Source: Priapulus caudatus
Lineage: Eukaryota > Priapulida > Priapulimorpha > Priapulimorphida > Priapulidae
DNA length: 21,942 nt
NCBI RefSeq assembly: GCF_000485595.1
Contig: NW_014577100.1
Location: 389,657 to 411,598 of the forward strand
Direction of reading: 5' to 3'
Shown here piece after piece: positions 10,961 through 18,700 of this stretch. Position numbers and translations under genes: made by a program. The notes beneath the pieces were generated by a model. It had not been told where the DNA came from, searched no databases, and saw only the letters and a program-made list of their open reading frames with translations. Position 1 is the stretch's first letter. Each line of letters opens with the position of its first letter.

Positions 10961-11238
10961 GGCCGCCGCACACCAGCGATTTTTCACGCGATTTGATCGG
11001 CCCGATTAGAAATCAGCCGATATCGGGTAGCGTGTTGCGCGTTCATTTGTAGACGATTTTATTTTTATCGGGTGATCGTTCCAAATCAACAATGTTTGAT
11101 TTCTGAAACGATGAGCCGATGAGCCGATGAGCGATGAAGCCGATGTTTTAAGGCCGCCGCACACTACATCGCTTTATCGCTTTCATCGCCTTCATCGCTT
11201 CATCGTTTGTAAAATCGGCTGGTGTGCGGCGGCCTTAA
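10961..11238. mobile_element. Fold-back MITE-like element with GGCCGCCGCACAC ends, copy 2
   Basis: The left end, GGCCGCCGCACACCAGC, is the exact complement of the right end (11218-11234), which is followed by TTAA. An internal block, 11148-11238, is 91 bp and is bordered by TTAA on both sides with the same terminus, so it looks like a complete smaller element. GATGAGCC repeats (about 11108-11145) are complementary to the TCATCGC repeats (about 11167-11206). This is the cleanest of the three copies. Confidence 0.65.
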
Positions 11239-11597
11239 CCGAGCGCAATGTTTATCCGAACGTGTTGCAAGAATTAATAAGTTGATATTTCGCGCGTTGA
11301 AAATGCTCGAATTCGTGTACAAACCGTTACGGGAGTGTTTATTTGCGTTTCTACCCACGGCTAGTAAACAAAGCCATTATTAGCCACAGTTATTTTTCTG
11401 AGCAAATAGAGTTGCGCAAAATGCATGCGTGTGGCAGCATATAGAACAGTGTGTTTGGTTGGAAGAGGAGGCAGTGGACATGGCATGCCAGCCTGCGTTA
11501 AGATCACGTTTGTGGGTTTCACCGGTCCTGGGTTTCGTGAGCAGTTGCCACGTCGACGTTACTTCTTACTTTCTGCCAGGTTTCTTTCCTGGCTAGT

Positions 11598-11663
11598 TAT
11601 CTATCTATCTATCTTCGGCACTGTAATCACCTCCACTCCCTCTTCTCTCTCTCTCTCTCTCTC
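11598..11663. repeat. (ATCT)n and (CT)n microsatellites
   Basis: ATCT units at 11598-11614 and a CT run at 11644-11663, matching 4865-4933 in copy 1. Confidence 0.85.
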
Positions 11664-11984
11664 ACACTGTCTGTCTTTCACTCCCCGTCTTGTGCCATAT
11701 TCGCCTCGAAAACCCGGAGCGTTGGCATGTTGCCCGTGCGCCCACGGCGTGCTGTTTGCGGCGTTGACCGGTGTGAGCTTGTGCGTGCGTAGCGTGTCGA
11801 TGTATGCTAGCCGGCTATGACGTCCCGCTTCAGGGCTGTGCGTGCGTGCGAATGCATGCGTGCTTGCGTGTGTGTGTGTTTTCACTCTTTCTGTTCTCTT
11901 TTTCTCCTTCCTGTATTTCACACACTCTTACTCTCCATCTATTTATCTCCGGCAACTGGATCTCCATCTCTTGTCCTCTCTCCT

Positions 11985-12252
<268 letters not shown>

Positions 12253-13063
12253 TTCCACCATCCCTCCCTCTCTCTCACTACCTCTATATCTCAATCATGG
12301 TCTCTCTCTGTTTCGCTCTCTTTCGTGCTCTTGTTCTATTTGACTCCCGTTGTCTGTACATTGTCAGCCTTCATTGCTGACTTCCTGCTTATGAAGTAAA
12401 GTCAAAACCATTATCAAATTAGAATTTAGACCAGTCATGAACCAGTTTTATATCATTTTTGATTAAAATTGCCATGCCAATGTCGTGAATAGCACAAATT
12501 TACTGGTATATCTGCAGTTACTAGGTAAATTCAACGAAAGGCATTTGCCCTTTGTTGAACCCTGCTATTATATACAGTGTGCAGAAATACTGGTCACAGA
12601 CTTCCTATCAAATTTCCATGCCCGCTCATTGCACGAACCTACGTCTCCATACCACCAGCTGCTACACAGTATCGACAGTATGTAATGAATTCAGCGTGTT
12701 CCTATTTTTATGTGTTTCATCTTGTTTTTTTTCTTTCCACTGCAAACCCACTCGCTGCTGCATATAATCTTGATATTAATATAATGATGGTACAAATTGG
12801 TGGAGGTTTTGGCTTCGGCTTCACTGTGTGTTTCATGTCGCAGTGTTTCATGCTGGAAATCACATCATCTTCAGTTCCCATGTTAATAACTTTTCTAAAA
12901 TTGGTAGTCTTATTGCATTGGCAGAGGTTTCTTTTGAGTGTGTCTTATGTCGCAGCGTTTCATGCTGTACGTCACCCATCTTCGGTTTCCATGCTGCTAG
13001 CCTTATCAGCAGAGCCGTTATCAGCAGAGCATACAATCTCGGCGATGAAAGAGCAATACAAAC

Positions 13064-13101
13064 ATAATATCAGGAGTCTATCGATAGACTCCTGATAATA
13101 T
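13064..13101. mobile_element. Perfect short palindrome with 7-bp flanking repeats; absent from the inverted copy
   Basis: A 24-bp core, 13071-13094, starts CAGGAGTC and ends GACTCCTG, and is a perfect palindrome centred on TCGA. ATAATAT stands on both sides (13064-13070 and 13095-13101). The equivalent site in the inverted arm, near 19313-19325, reads CTAGTATTATG, which lacks the core and one flanking copy. That is the expected form of an empty site. The ends match the element at 13697-13736. hAT-like origin is inferred from CAGG...CCTG ends and duplication length. Confidence 0.6.
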
Positions 13102-13518
13102 ACTAGACTAAGAGCTTTTCACCGTAGATGCTTATTGTTAGCGGAATGATGCTGATATCATCTCGCAGCCGAGAAACCCACCAACCATGCGAATCCCTCC
13201 AACCTGCTACGTGACCCCCCTTATCTTCCCTATAGAGAGTAATTAAGCGTATTACTATCAGGAATGTCATAATATAGACTAGCTATCATCTGTCTTGTGA
13301 TACTCATGCTGTTATAGGGGCCGGGGATTTTCACCGGATTGTCAGAAACATCGTCGTTACGGCTATCGATTATCTATGTCTGATCTGACCATCTATGCTG
13401 TGAAGTGTCGTAACTGTTACATGACTCTGTGTTTCAAAGGTTATGATGTTTTAGATGTGTGGTGTCATAACTTTTTATAATGTTTCGGTCAGCGAGATAC
13501 TGTAAATTGAACTTGGCA

Positions 13519-13950
13519 TCACATGATGGCTATATCTTCGCTCATAAGACACGTAGCATCACTCGTGGAACGTGTAGATGTGTAGGCAGAGTGTGAAGTA
13601 GCTGGTCGTTATGTCACACAGTGCGTAGCATCGCATGATGTTTATATCTTCACTCATAAGACACGAAGTTTTACTCGTGGCACGTTAGATATGTATCAGG
13701 AGTAGATAATAGGGAATTCCATATTATCTACTCCTGATATGTATGTATGCAGTGTGTGACTTAGCTGGTTGTTAGACACGAAGCTTCACTCGTGGGATAT
13801 GTAGGCAGTCGTGGTGGGTTAAACATGTACGCTGTGTGTGACCTATTTGCTTGTTATACACGAAGCTTCAGTCGTGACACCCTAGATATGTACGCAGTGT
13901 GTGGGACTTGAAGCTTCACTCTCGTTAGATATGTAGGCAGTAGTATGGCA
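13519..13950. repeat. Degenerate tandem repeats with ACACGAAGCTTCACTCGTGG
   Basis: About four units, roughly 80-100 bases each, share a core of ACACGAAGCTTCACTCGTGG, then GATATGTA(G/C/T)GCAG, then a TGTGTGAC stretch. One unit is interrupted by the palindromic insertion at 13697-13736. The inverted counterpart lies at about 18440-18880. Function unknown; it ends just before the first exon. Confidence 0.7.
13689..13744. mobile_element. 40-bp palindromic insertion with 8-bp target duplication (hAT-MITE-like)
   Basis: The core, 13697-13736, begins CAGGAGTAGATAATA and ends with the exact complement. A 10-base centre, GGGAATTCCA, separates the arms when they are counted outward into the flanks. 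ATATGTAT flanks it on both sides (13689-13696 and 13737-13744). Neighbouring tandem-repeat units read GATATGTA(G/C)GCAG uninterrupted, so they display the empty site. A noisy copy exists in the inverted arm near 18650-18700. Eight-base duplications and CAGG...CCTG ends are typical of hAT elements; assignment to hAT is inferred. Confidence 0.7.
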
Positions 13951-14005
13951 TATATGTAGAGTGTGAGTCTGTGTGGCATCAGTCTGTCGTTTATCTTCCA
14001 CGCAG

Positions 14006-14152
14006 GCGGCGAACGGGGATCTGAGCTGGGACGACTCGGACCTGCCGCACAACTACTCGTGGTCGTTCCACGACATCATGGAGCAGTACAACGAGCTGAC
14101 CGAGTGGCTTCACAGCATCCAGGAGTCGATCCACGGAGGCGGCGACATACGG
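14006..14152 (+). CDS. Internal exon 1, spectrin-repeat/coiled-coil-like protein
   Basis: A 147-base, 49-codon phase 0-0 exon. It follows TTATCTTCCACGCAG (acceptor) and is followed by GTGAGTGAG (donor). Third codon positions are G or C in 45 of 49 codons, unlike all the surrounding DNA, which strongly supports coding. The peptide begins AANGDLSWDDSDLPHNYSW, an acidic, Trp-containing linker. It then runs into amphipathic helix with NELTEWLHSIQESI, the W-L pattern of helix A in spectrin-type repeats, and ends GGGDIR. I cannot name the gene. Nesprin-, dystrophin- or other spectrin-repeat proteins are candidates. A frame-broken antisense copy lies at 18234-18387. The minisatellite starting at the donor is described separately. 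Confidence 0.7.
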
Positions 14153-14880
14153 GTGAGTGAGCGATGCTGCGACACACAGATAGAGGGACAGAGGTGCTGA
14201 GTGAGCGATGCTGCACACACAGATAGAGGGACCAGAGGGCGGAGGAGCGATGCTGCGACACACAGATAGAGGGACAGAGTGTGAGTGGGCGAGGCCGCGA
14301 CACACAAGATAGAGGGACAGCAGCGGCGTGAGTGAGCGGATGCTGCGACACACAGATAGAGGACAGAGGGGTGAGTGAGCGATGCTGCGGGACAACACAG
14401 ATAGCAGGCGAGCAGAGGGTGAGTGAGCGAATGCTGCGACACACAGATAGCAGAACATACGACCGTGAGTGAGGCGATGCTATCGACACATAGATAGGGG
14501 ACAGAGGCTGTTGAGAGCGATTGCTGCGACACATAGATAGAGGCGACAGAGGGGGGAGTGAGCAATGCTTCGACACATAGATAGGAGGACAGAGGGCGGT
14601 GAGTGAGCGATGCTTTGCGACACACAGATAGAGGACAGAGGCCGCTCCAGACATCAAGTTCTGTGAGTGAAGCGATGCTGCCCGACACAGCAGAGAGAGG
14701 GACAGAGGGGTGAGTGAGCGATGCTGCGGACACACAGATAGAGGGACAGAGGGTCGTGAGTGAGCGATGCCGCGACACACAAGATAGAGGACATACGCTA
14801 GTGAGTGCAGCGATGCTTCGGACACATAGATAGAGGGACAAGGGTGACGTGAGCGATGCCGCGGTGCTCGGACGGACGGA
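14153..14880. repeat. Minisatellite with GTGAGTGAGCGATGCTGCGA units
   Basis: About 16 degenerate units, averaging about 45 bases, begin exactly at the splice donor of the preceding exon. A typical unit is GTGAGTGAGCGATGCTGCGA, then CACACAGATAGAGGGACAGAGG. About eleven units keep GTGAGT. The first nine or so units recur inverted at 17847-18233 with the same unit-specific variants. Long open frames on the minus strand (repeating LYLCVAAS-like peptides) arise from the tandem repeat, appear in more than one frame, and are not credible genes. Confidence 0.9.
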
Positions 14881-15045
14881 CAAGACGGAGGTGCGCGTGA
14901 GAGAAAGGGTAGGAGTGTGCGGTACTGAAGGAGGGTGTTGTTTATACACATACGTAGAGAGTGAGTGGATCGCGCGAGCATGCTGCGGACGCGGCAGAGG
15001 CGCGATTCTCCTGACCCAGTATACACTGGCCACGGACACTGGAGT
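14881..15045. other. Unassigned intronic sequence
   Basis: GC-rich sequence directly after the minisatellite. An open frame at 14849-15232 passes through it, but the translation shows no recognisable domain and no splice or start context is convincing. Confidence 0.4.
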
Positions 15046-15151
15046 CTACATTGGGTGGTACTGGATGGAGAGATGTGGTACATATATGTACACTGAAGCT
15101 ACATTTGGTGGATTGGATGTGGGTGCTTGTAAACATATGTGTACACTGAAG
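15046..15151. repeat. Two tandem copies of a ~53-bp repeat
   Basis: CTACATTGGGTGGTACTGG (from 15046) to TACACTGAAG (15098) is repeated as TACATTTGGTGGATTGG (from 15100) to TACACTGAAG (15151), with several substitutions. Single occurrence in the window. Confidence 0.7.
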
Positions 15152-15586
15152 TCCAGGATTTCGGCGGCACTGTATAGAGGCGATTTTGTACCGTGCATCT
15201 TACACGACTGGGAAGCCACCACAGCCACCTGAAAGGATGCCTGCGCTCACCACGACAAGCCGCCCTGGGCTGTGGGAAATAAACATCCCCCCTCGCTGCC
15301 CCCCTCCTGCTGGCCAGCTATTGATAGCACAGCTAGATCCGTCTGAATAAACACATTAAATCCACACAACAAGCGGGCGGGGTGCGCTCATAATGCAAAA
15401 CTAATTAAGCGGGCCTATCATTAAAAGTATGCCCAAAAGTCGTGGTGGTAACGGTGCTAGTTTTTCGACACACACTGTTTCCGGCTGAGCGTGTGTGTAA
15501 AAATGTGCGGATTTACTCACTCGCGATTACTGCCAACAGCTAAAGTAGTCTCCATCTTCATTACAACCATTCTGATGAAACCGTCC
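15152..15586. other. Non-repetitive intronic stretch with ATTA-rich motifs
   Basis: No gene seen. The stretch is single copy in the window. It contains AAAACTAATTAAGCGGGCC and ATCATTAAAAG near 15395-15430, which include homeodomain-type ATTA cores, and two AATAAA words (about 15279 and 15345) without other signs of a transcript end. Confidence 0.4.
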
Positions 15587-15899
15587 TTCCTCCATTTCGT
15601 TATACTCCCCATTCTCTCCCCTTCCTCCTTCTCCCCCATTCTTCTTCTTCTACTCCTCTTCCTCCTTCGATCTCCTCGTCACATCACATCATTCATATAT
15701 CATCAGCGTCGCTTATTCATCGTCGTCAGTCACCCTGTCCTCCCTCATCCTCTCCTCAAACCCTCCAGTCCGCCCTCCACTCTCCTCTCCCTCTTCCTCC
15801 CCCTGCCTCCCTCCCTCTCCACTCTCCTCCCTTCCTCCTCCCTCATCCTCTCCCTCTCCCTCTTCCTCACCCTCTACACACACCCGCTCCCCCCCCACT
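15587..15899. repeat. Long CT-rich (CCT/CTCTT) pyrimidine tract
   Basis: About 310 bases of almost pure pyrimidine on the + strand, with one mixed interval at about 15670-15735. It lies about 100 bases upstream of the middle exon. It is complementary in composition to the purine tract at 16195-16490 on the other side of that exon. The open frame across it is compositional. Confidence 0.9.
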
Positions 15900-16003
15900 G
15901 CCCTGACCTGCCCAGCGCCGGCTCTCGCACCTCGCCGGCATTAACGCGCCCCGATACATGTATTGATGTACGTGTAATATGTACGCTGGCTCACCTCTGC
16001 CAG

Positions 16004-16189
16004 CCGTTCATCAGGAGGACCTCAGCAGAGCGCTATCGTCGCAAGCTGTCAACAGGCAAGCGAGGGCTCGCCGCCACGTCCCGCGACGATAAGGAGACGA
16101 TCTGCTGGCGGCTGGCAGCTGCTCAACGACAATGGGACGCTCTCGAGCGCGTACATACTCACCCGCAGACACGAGCGCGCGAGGACAAG
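16004..16189 (+). CDS. Probable internal exon 2, spectrin-repeat-like helix C
   Basis: A 186-base, 62-codon open segment between CTCACCTCTGCCAG (acceptor) and AAG|GTGAGC (donor), phase 0-0, so it fits the frame of the upstream exon. The translation begins PFIRRTSAERYRRKL and contains CWRLAAAQRQWDALERV. Q-W-x-x-L is the pattern typical of spectrin helix C. The N-terminal half is basic and less repeat-like, so the acceptor may be wrong, for example a later AG at 16025, or an indel may have shifted the frame. From the W of exon 1 to the W of exon 3 is 88 residues in this model. The usual spectrin repeat spacing is about 106, so a small exon may be missed. Confidence 0.45.
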
Positions 16190-16194
16190 GTGAG

Positions 16195-16490
16195 CGAGTT
16201 ACGTGCGGGGGGAGGGTGGGAGGGAGGTGGAGAAGGGTGGGAGAGGGGTGAGGGGAGGGGAGGGAGAGAGATGAAGAGAGGGAGGGAGAAGAGATGAAGA
16301 GGGAGGGGAGGGAGAAGAGAGGATGAGAAGGTTGGTAGAGGGAGGGAGAGGGAAGGGAGGAAGTGAGAGGGGAGGGGAGGGGAGGGAGCGGAGGAGAAGG
16401 TTGGTAGAGAGGGGTGGCAGAGAGGGAAGGGACTTGTAGGGATGGGAAAGGTTGGTAGACAGAGAGGGGTTGTAGGGAGGGAGATGCAGT
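16195..16490. repeat. G-rich purine minisatellite (GGGAGGGAGA type)
   Basis: About 295 bases, almost all purine, of GGGAGG, GAGAAG and GGTTGGTAGA motifs starting just inside the intron after exon 2. Antisense open frames here (Pro/Ser/Leu-rich) are compositional. Confidence 0.9.
16207..16224 (+). other. Predicted G-quadruplex motif next to a splice donor
   Basis: The motif GGGAGGGTGGGAGGG, preceded by extra Gs, gives four G-triplets with single-base loops. It is only 17 bases downstream of the donor of exon 2 and lies on the sense strand. Such motifs fold readily in known cases; folding here is a prediction. Confidence 0.6.
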
Positions 16491-16751
16491 ATGCAAAATT
16501 GTTAGCCATTGAAAGGGTAAACAATTCTGGCATCAGAAAGATGTTGTGTTGGGGTGTGGGTGAGAATGAATAGCTAAAGTTGCTTACCCAACAGAAAGAA
16601 AGGCAGCGCGAAAAGAAGAATGGAGACACAACAGGTGGATTGAGAGAAACTATAGCATAATGTTGAGAAGAGAGAGCAAAGCTTGCTTCATGGCAGCAGT
16701 GGTTCTCACTGTGATCTCAACAACGCGGTGAAAATGCACGTATTTGCAGAG
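16491..16751. other. Intronic sequence before exon 3
   Basis: Single-copy sequence with no gene seen. It ends in TGCACGTATTTGCAG at 16749, followed by a second AG at 16751. The pyrimidine tract before the acceptor is weak. Confidence 0.5.
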
Positions 16752-16874
16752 TTGGAAGAAGATATTGCCTTGCTGAAGAAATGGCTGCATGAGATGAAGA
16801 ATAAGCTGCAGCCGGTGACGTCAGCCGACAGCTTCTCCCTTGATCAGCTGGAGACAAAGCTTCACGAGAGAAAA
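16752..16874 (+). CDS. Internal exon 3, spectrin-repeat/coiled-coil-like protein
   Basis: A 41-codon open segment ending at AAA|GTGAGT (donor at 16875). The peptide LEEDIALLKKWLHEMKNKL is a strongly amphipathic helix with the W-L signature of spectrin helix A. PVTSADSF follows as a loop, then SLDQLETKLHERK as the start of helix B. The best acceptor by sequence, TTTGCAG, ends at 16749. That would give a 125-base exon and break the frame from exon 2. Using the AG two bases later (16751) gives a phase 0-0 exon of 123 bases; a one- or two-base sequence error is an alternative explanation. GC at third positions is 27 of 41, lower than in exon 1. Confidence 0.65.
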
Positions 16875-16885
16875 GTGAGTGACCC

Positions 16886-17140
16886 GTTTTTTCTTCTTCG
16901 TCGTCGTCTTCTTCGTCTTATTATTATTATTATTATTTTTATTATTATTATTATTTTTATTTTTTTTTCTTCTTCGTTTTTATCTCTTTCTTTCTTTATC
17001 TATATCTTTTTCTTCTTTTTCTTCTTCTTCTTCTTCTTATTCTTTTTCTTCGTCTTTATCTCTTTCTTCTTCTTCTTCCTCATCATCATCATCTTCTTCT
17101 TTTCCTTCTTTCGCTTCTTCGTTGACCTCTTTTTTCGACA
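16886..17140. repeat. (TTC)n/(TTA)n trinucleotide tract
   Basis: Interrupted TTC, TTA and CATCAT repeats begin about ten bases after the donor of exon 3. The Phe/Ser/Ile-rich open frames here are repeat translations. It is single copy in the window. Confidence 0.9.
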
Positions 17141-17846
17141 CCATCGTATTTTCTTCGTCATCATCTGTAAAGTATTCATATTCTCTTGCGAGGAGTACCA
17201 CACTCCTTATTTGCAGACACCTGCATAATGTGGTTGATATATCGGTTATAAGGTGAAAAAAGAGTGCAATAAAACTGCTTATATGATATGCATGCGTAGC
17301 GTTTGCTGCGGGATTCTACAAAAAAACTGCAAGATTCTACAAAAACTGAATCTGTTAGTTATGCAAATGTCTGGAGGAAGATTTATGATGCGACCTTTTT
17401 GCTTTCGCCAGCACTTTCAACTATATCCCTCGTAATTAGCAGTTAACCAGTAGCACTTACAATTAGCTTTCTTTAATACCTGCTTCAGTTGAAAACTCCT
17501 TGATTGATATACGCAGGTCATTTAATTATGCAGGTGTTATCTACGTCACACGCAATTAACCCACACGCAAAATCTTTCCACAATCACTGGTGACTTGTAA
17601 TGCGTATACAATACTAGTTAATCACGGGCAGCTAATTGCCAAGTGCGTTTACTCCATGTTTAAACTACAATACTGCTTTGTACGGCAGTAGTCGCTGGAC
17701 AGTGCACGTTACCTCGAGCAGTAGTAGGTGGCTCTGAGAATGAGCCTTTACTACTAGTCGTTTAGTGTCACATGCGCACCAGGCTACCAGACAGGTAGTG
17801 ACATTAGCTACGTCTTTGTTGTATATGTTACGCGCGTTCGTGTCGC
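17141..17846. other. Single-copy AT-rich sequence, no gene seen
   Basis: Contains a short direct repeat of GATTCTACAAAAA (about 17313 and 17332) and a cluster of TTAATTATGCAG, CTACGTCAC and GTTAATCAC words near 17518-17630, which resemble homeodomain and CRE-type binding cores. No frame with coding character. It ends where the inverted arm begins. Confidence 0.4.
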
Positions 17847-18233
17847 CTCTATCTATGTGTCGCAGCAATCGCTCTCAACAGCCTCTGTCCCCTATCTATG
17901 TGTCGATAGCATCGCCTCACTCACGGTCGTATGTTCTGCTATCTGTGTGTCGCAGCATTCGCTCACTCACCCTCTGCTCGCCTGCTATCTGTGTTGTCCC
18001 GCAGCATCGCTCACTCACCTACTTGTCCCTCTATCTTGTGTCGCAGCATCCGCTCACTCCACCCGCTGCTGTCCCTCTATCTTGTGTCGAGGACCTCGCT
18101 CCACTCACACTCGTGTCCCTCTATCTGTGTGTCGCAGCATCGTCTCACGCCCTCTGTCCTTATCTGTGTGTCGCGAGCATCGCTCGCTCAGCACTCTGTC
18201 CGTCTATCTGGTGTCGTCCAGCATCGTCACTCA

Positions 18234-18387
18234 CCGTATGTCGCCGCCTCCGTGATCGACTCCTGGATGCTGGTGAAGCCACTCGGTCAGCTCGTTGTAT
18301 GCTCCAATGATGTTCGTGGACAGCGCCCGAGTAGTTTGTGCGGCAGGTCCGAGTCGTCGCCAGCTCAAAGATCCCCGTTTCGCGGCG
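18234..18387 (-). pseudogene. Frame-broken antisense copy of exon 1
   Basis: Reads as the reverse complement of 14006-14152, with about seven extra bases and several substitutions. Only pieces such as YNELTEWLH and GGGDIR remain in one frame. The flanking acceptor (CCACGCAG on the minus strand) and minisatellite are also present. It is either a real inverted duplicate that has lost the frame, or the same exon read with errors in a misjoined assembly. The noise resembles that in non-coding copies, which favours sequence error over decay. Confidence 0.75.
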
Positions 18388-18649
18388 CTGCGTGGAAGAA
18401 ACGACGACTGATGCCACACAGACTCAACACTCTAACTATATGGCCATACGACTGCCCGTAACATATCTAACGAGAGTGAAGCTTCAGTCCCACAGCACTG
18501 GTAATATCTAGGGCATGTCAGCTGAAGCTTCGTTGTTAACAAGCAATAGGTCCACCAACAGCGTACATGTTAACCCCCACGACTGCATACATTTCCACGA
18601 GTGAGCCTTGTGTCTACACACGCCTAAGTCATCAGCACTGGCTAGCATA

Positions 18650-18700
18650 CTATCAGGAGTAGATAATAGATGAATTCCCTTTATCTAGCTCCTGAATACC
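18650..18700. mobile_element. Noisy inverted-arm copy of the 40-bp palindromic insertion
   Basis: ATCAGGAGTAGATAATAGAT, then GAATTCCC, then TTTATCTAGCTCCTGAATAC corresponds to the element at 13689-13744, with several indels in one arm. Its presence here shows that the insertion preceded the duplication, if the arms are real. Confidence 0.6.

Larger units (their letters stand above)
12679..14549. repeat. Segment D, left arm of the large inverted repeat
   Basis: Recurs as its reverse complement at 17847-19711. Its left part (12679-13520) is moderate-GC sequence with no convincing gene. It contains an imperfect direct repeat around TTTCATGCTG (12832-12890 and 12940-12995), one palindromic insertion and a cluster of degenerate tandem repeats. 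It ends with the first spectrin-like exon and about nine units of the minisatellite that follows it. Individual minisatellite variants occur in the same order in both arms, so the arms descend from the same sequence. Confidence 0.85.

Noticed and set aside
12577-13095. 172-residue + strand open frame
   Set aside because: Overlapping frames are open too, there is no recognisable domain, and the inverted copy does not keep it open. It also ends in a mobile palindrome.
14122-14130. CAGGAGTCG in exon 1 as a further palindrome-family end
   Set aside because: There is no inverted partner nearby, and the sequence is explained by coding (QES).
14153-14880. CRISPR-like array
   Set aside because: Units are contiguous degenerate tandem repeats without constant repeats and unique spacers, in a eukaryotic intron.
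14076-15083. 335-residue minus-strand open frame with repeating LYLCVAAS-like peptides
   Set aside because: It is the antisense of the GTGAGTGAG minisatellite. Two overlapping frames give similar products, and unit lengths vary by single bases, so no frame is maintained.
14849-15232. 127-residue open frame
   Set aside because: No domain, and it crosses the end of the minisatellite and a 53-bp duplicated block. No splice context or codon bias.
15279-15352. AATAAA words as polyadenylation signals
   Set aside because: They lie between exons that share a reading phase, and there is no other sign of a transcript end.
15491-16003. Upstream part of the 268-residue open frame that includes exon 2
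   Set aside because: The upstream part is a pyrimidine-tract translation; only 16004-16189 has splice borders and spectrin-like character.
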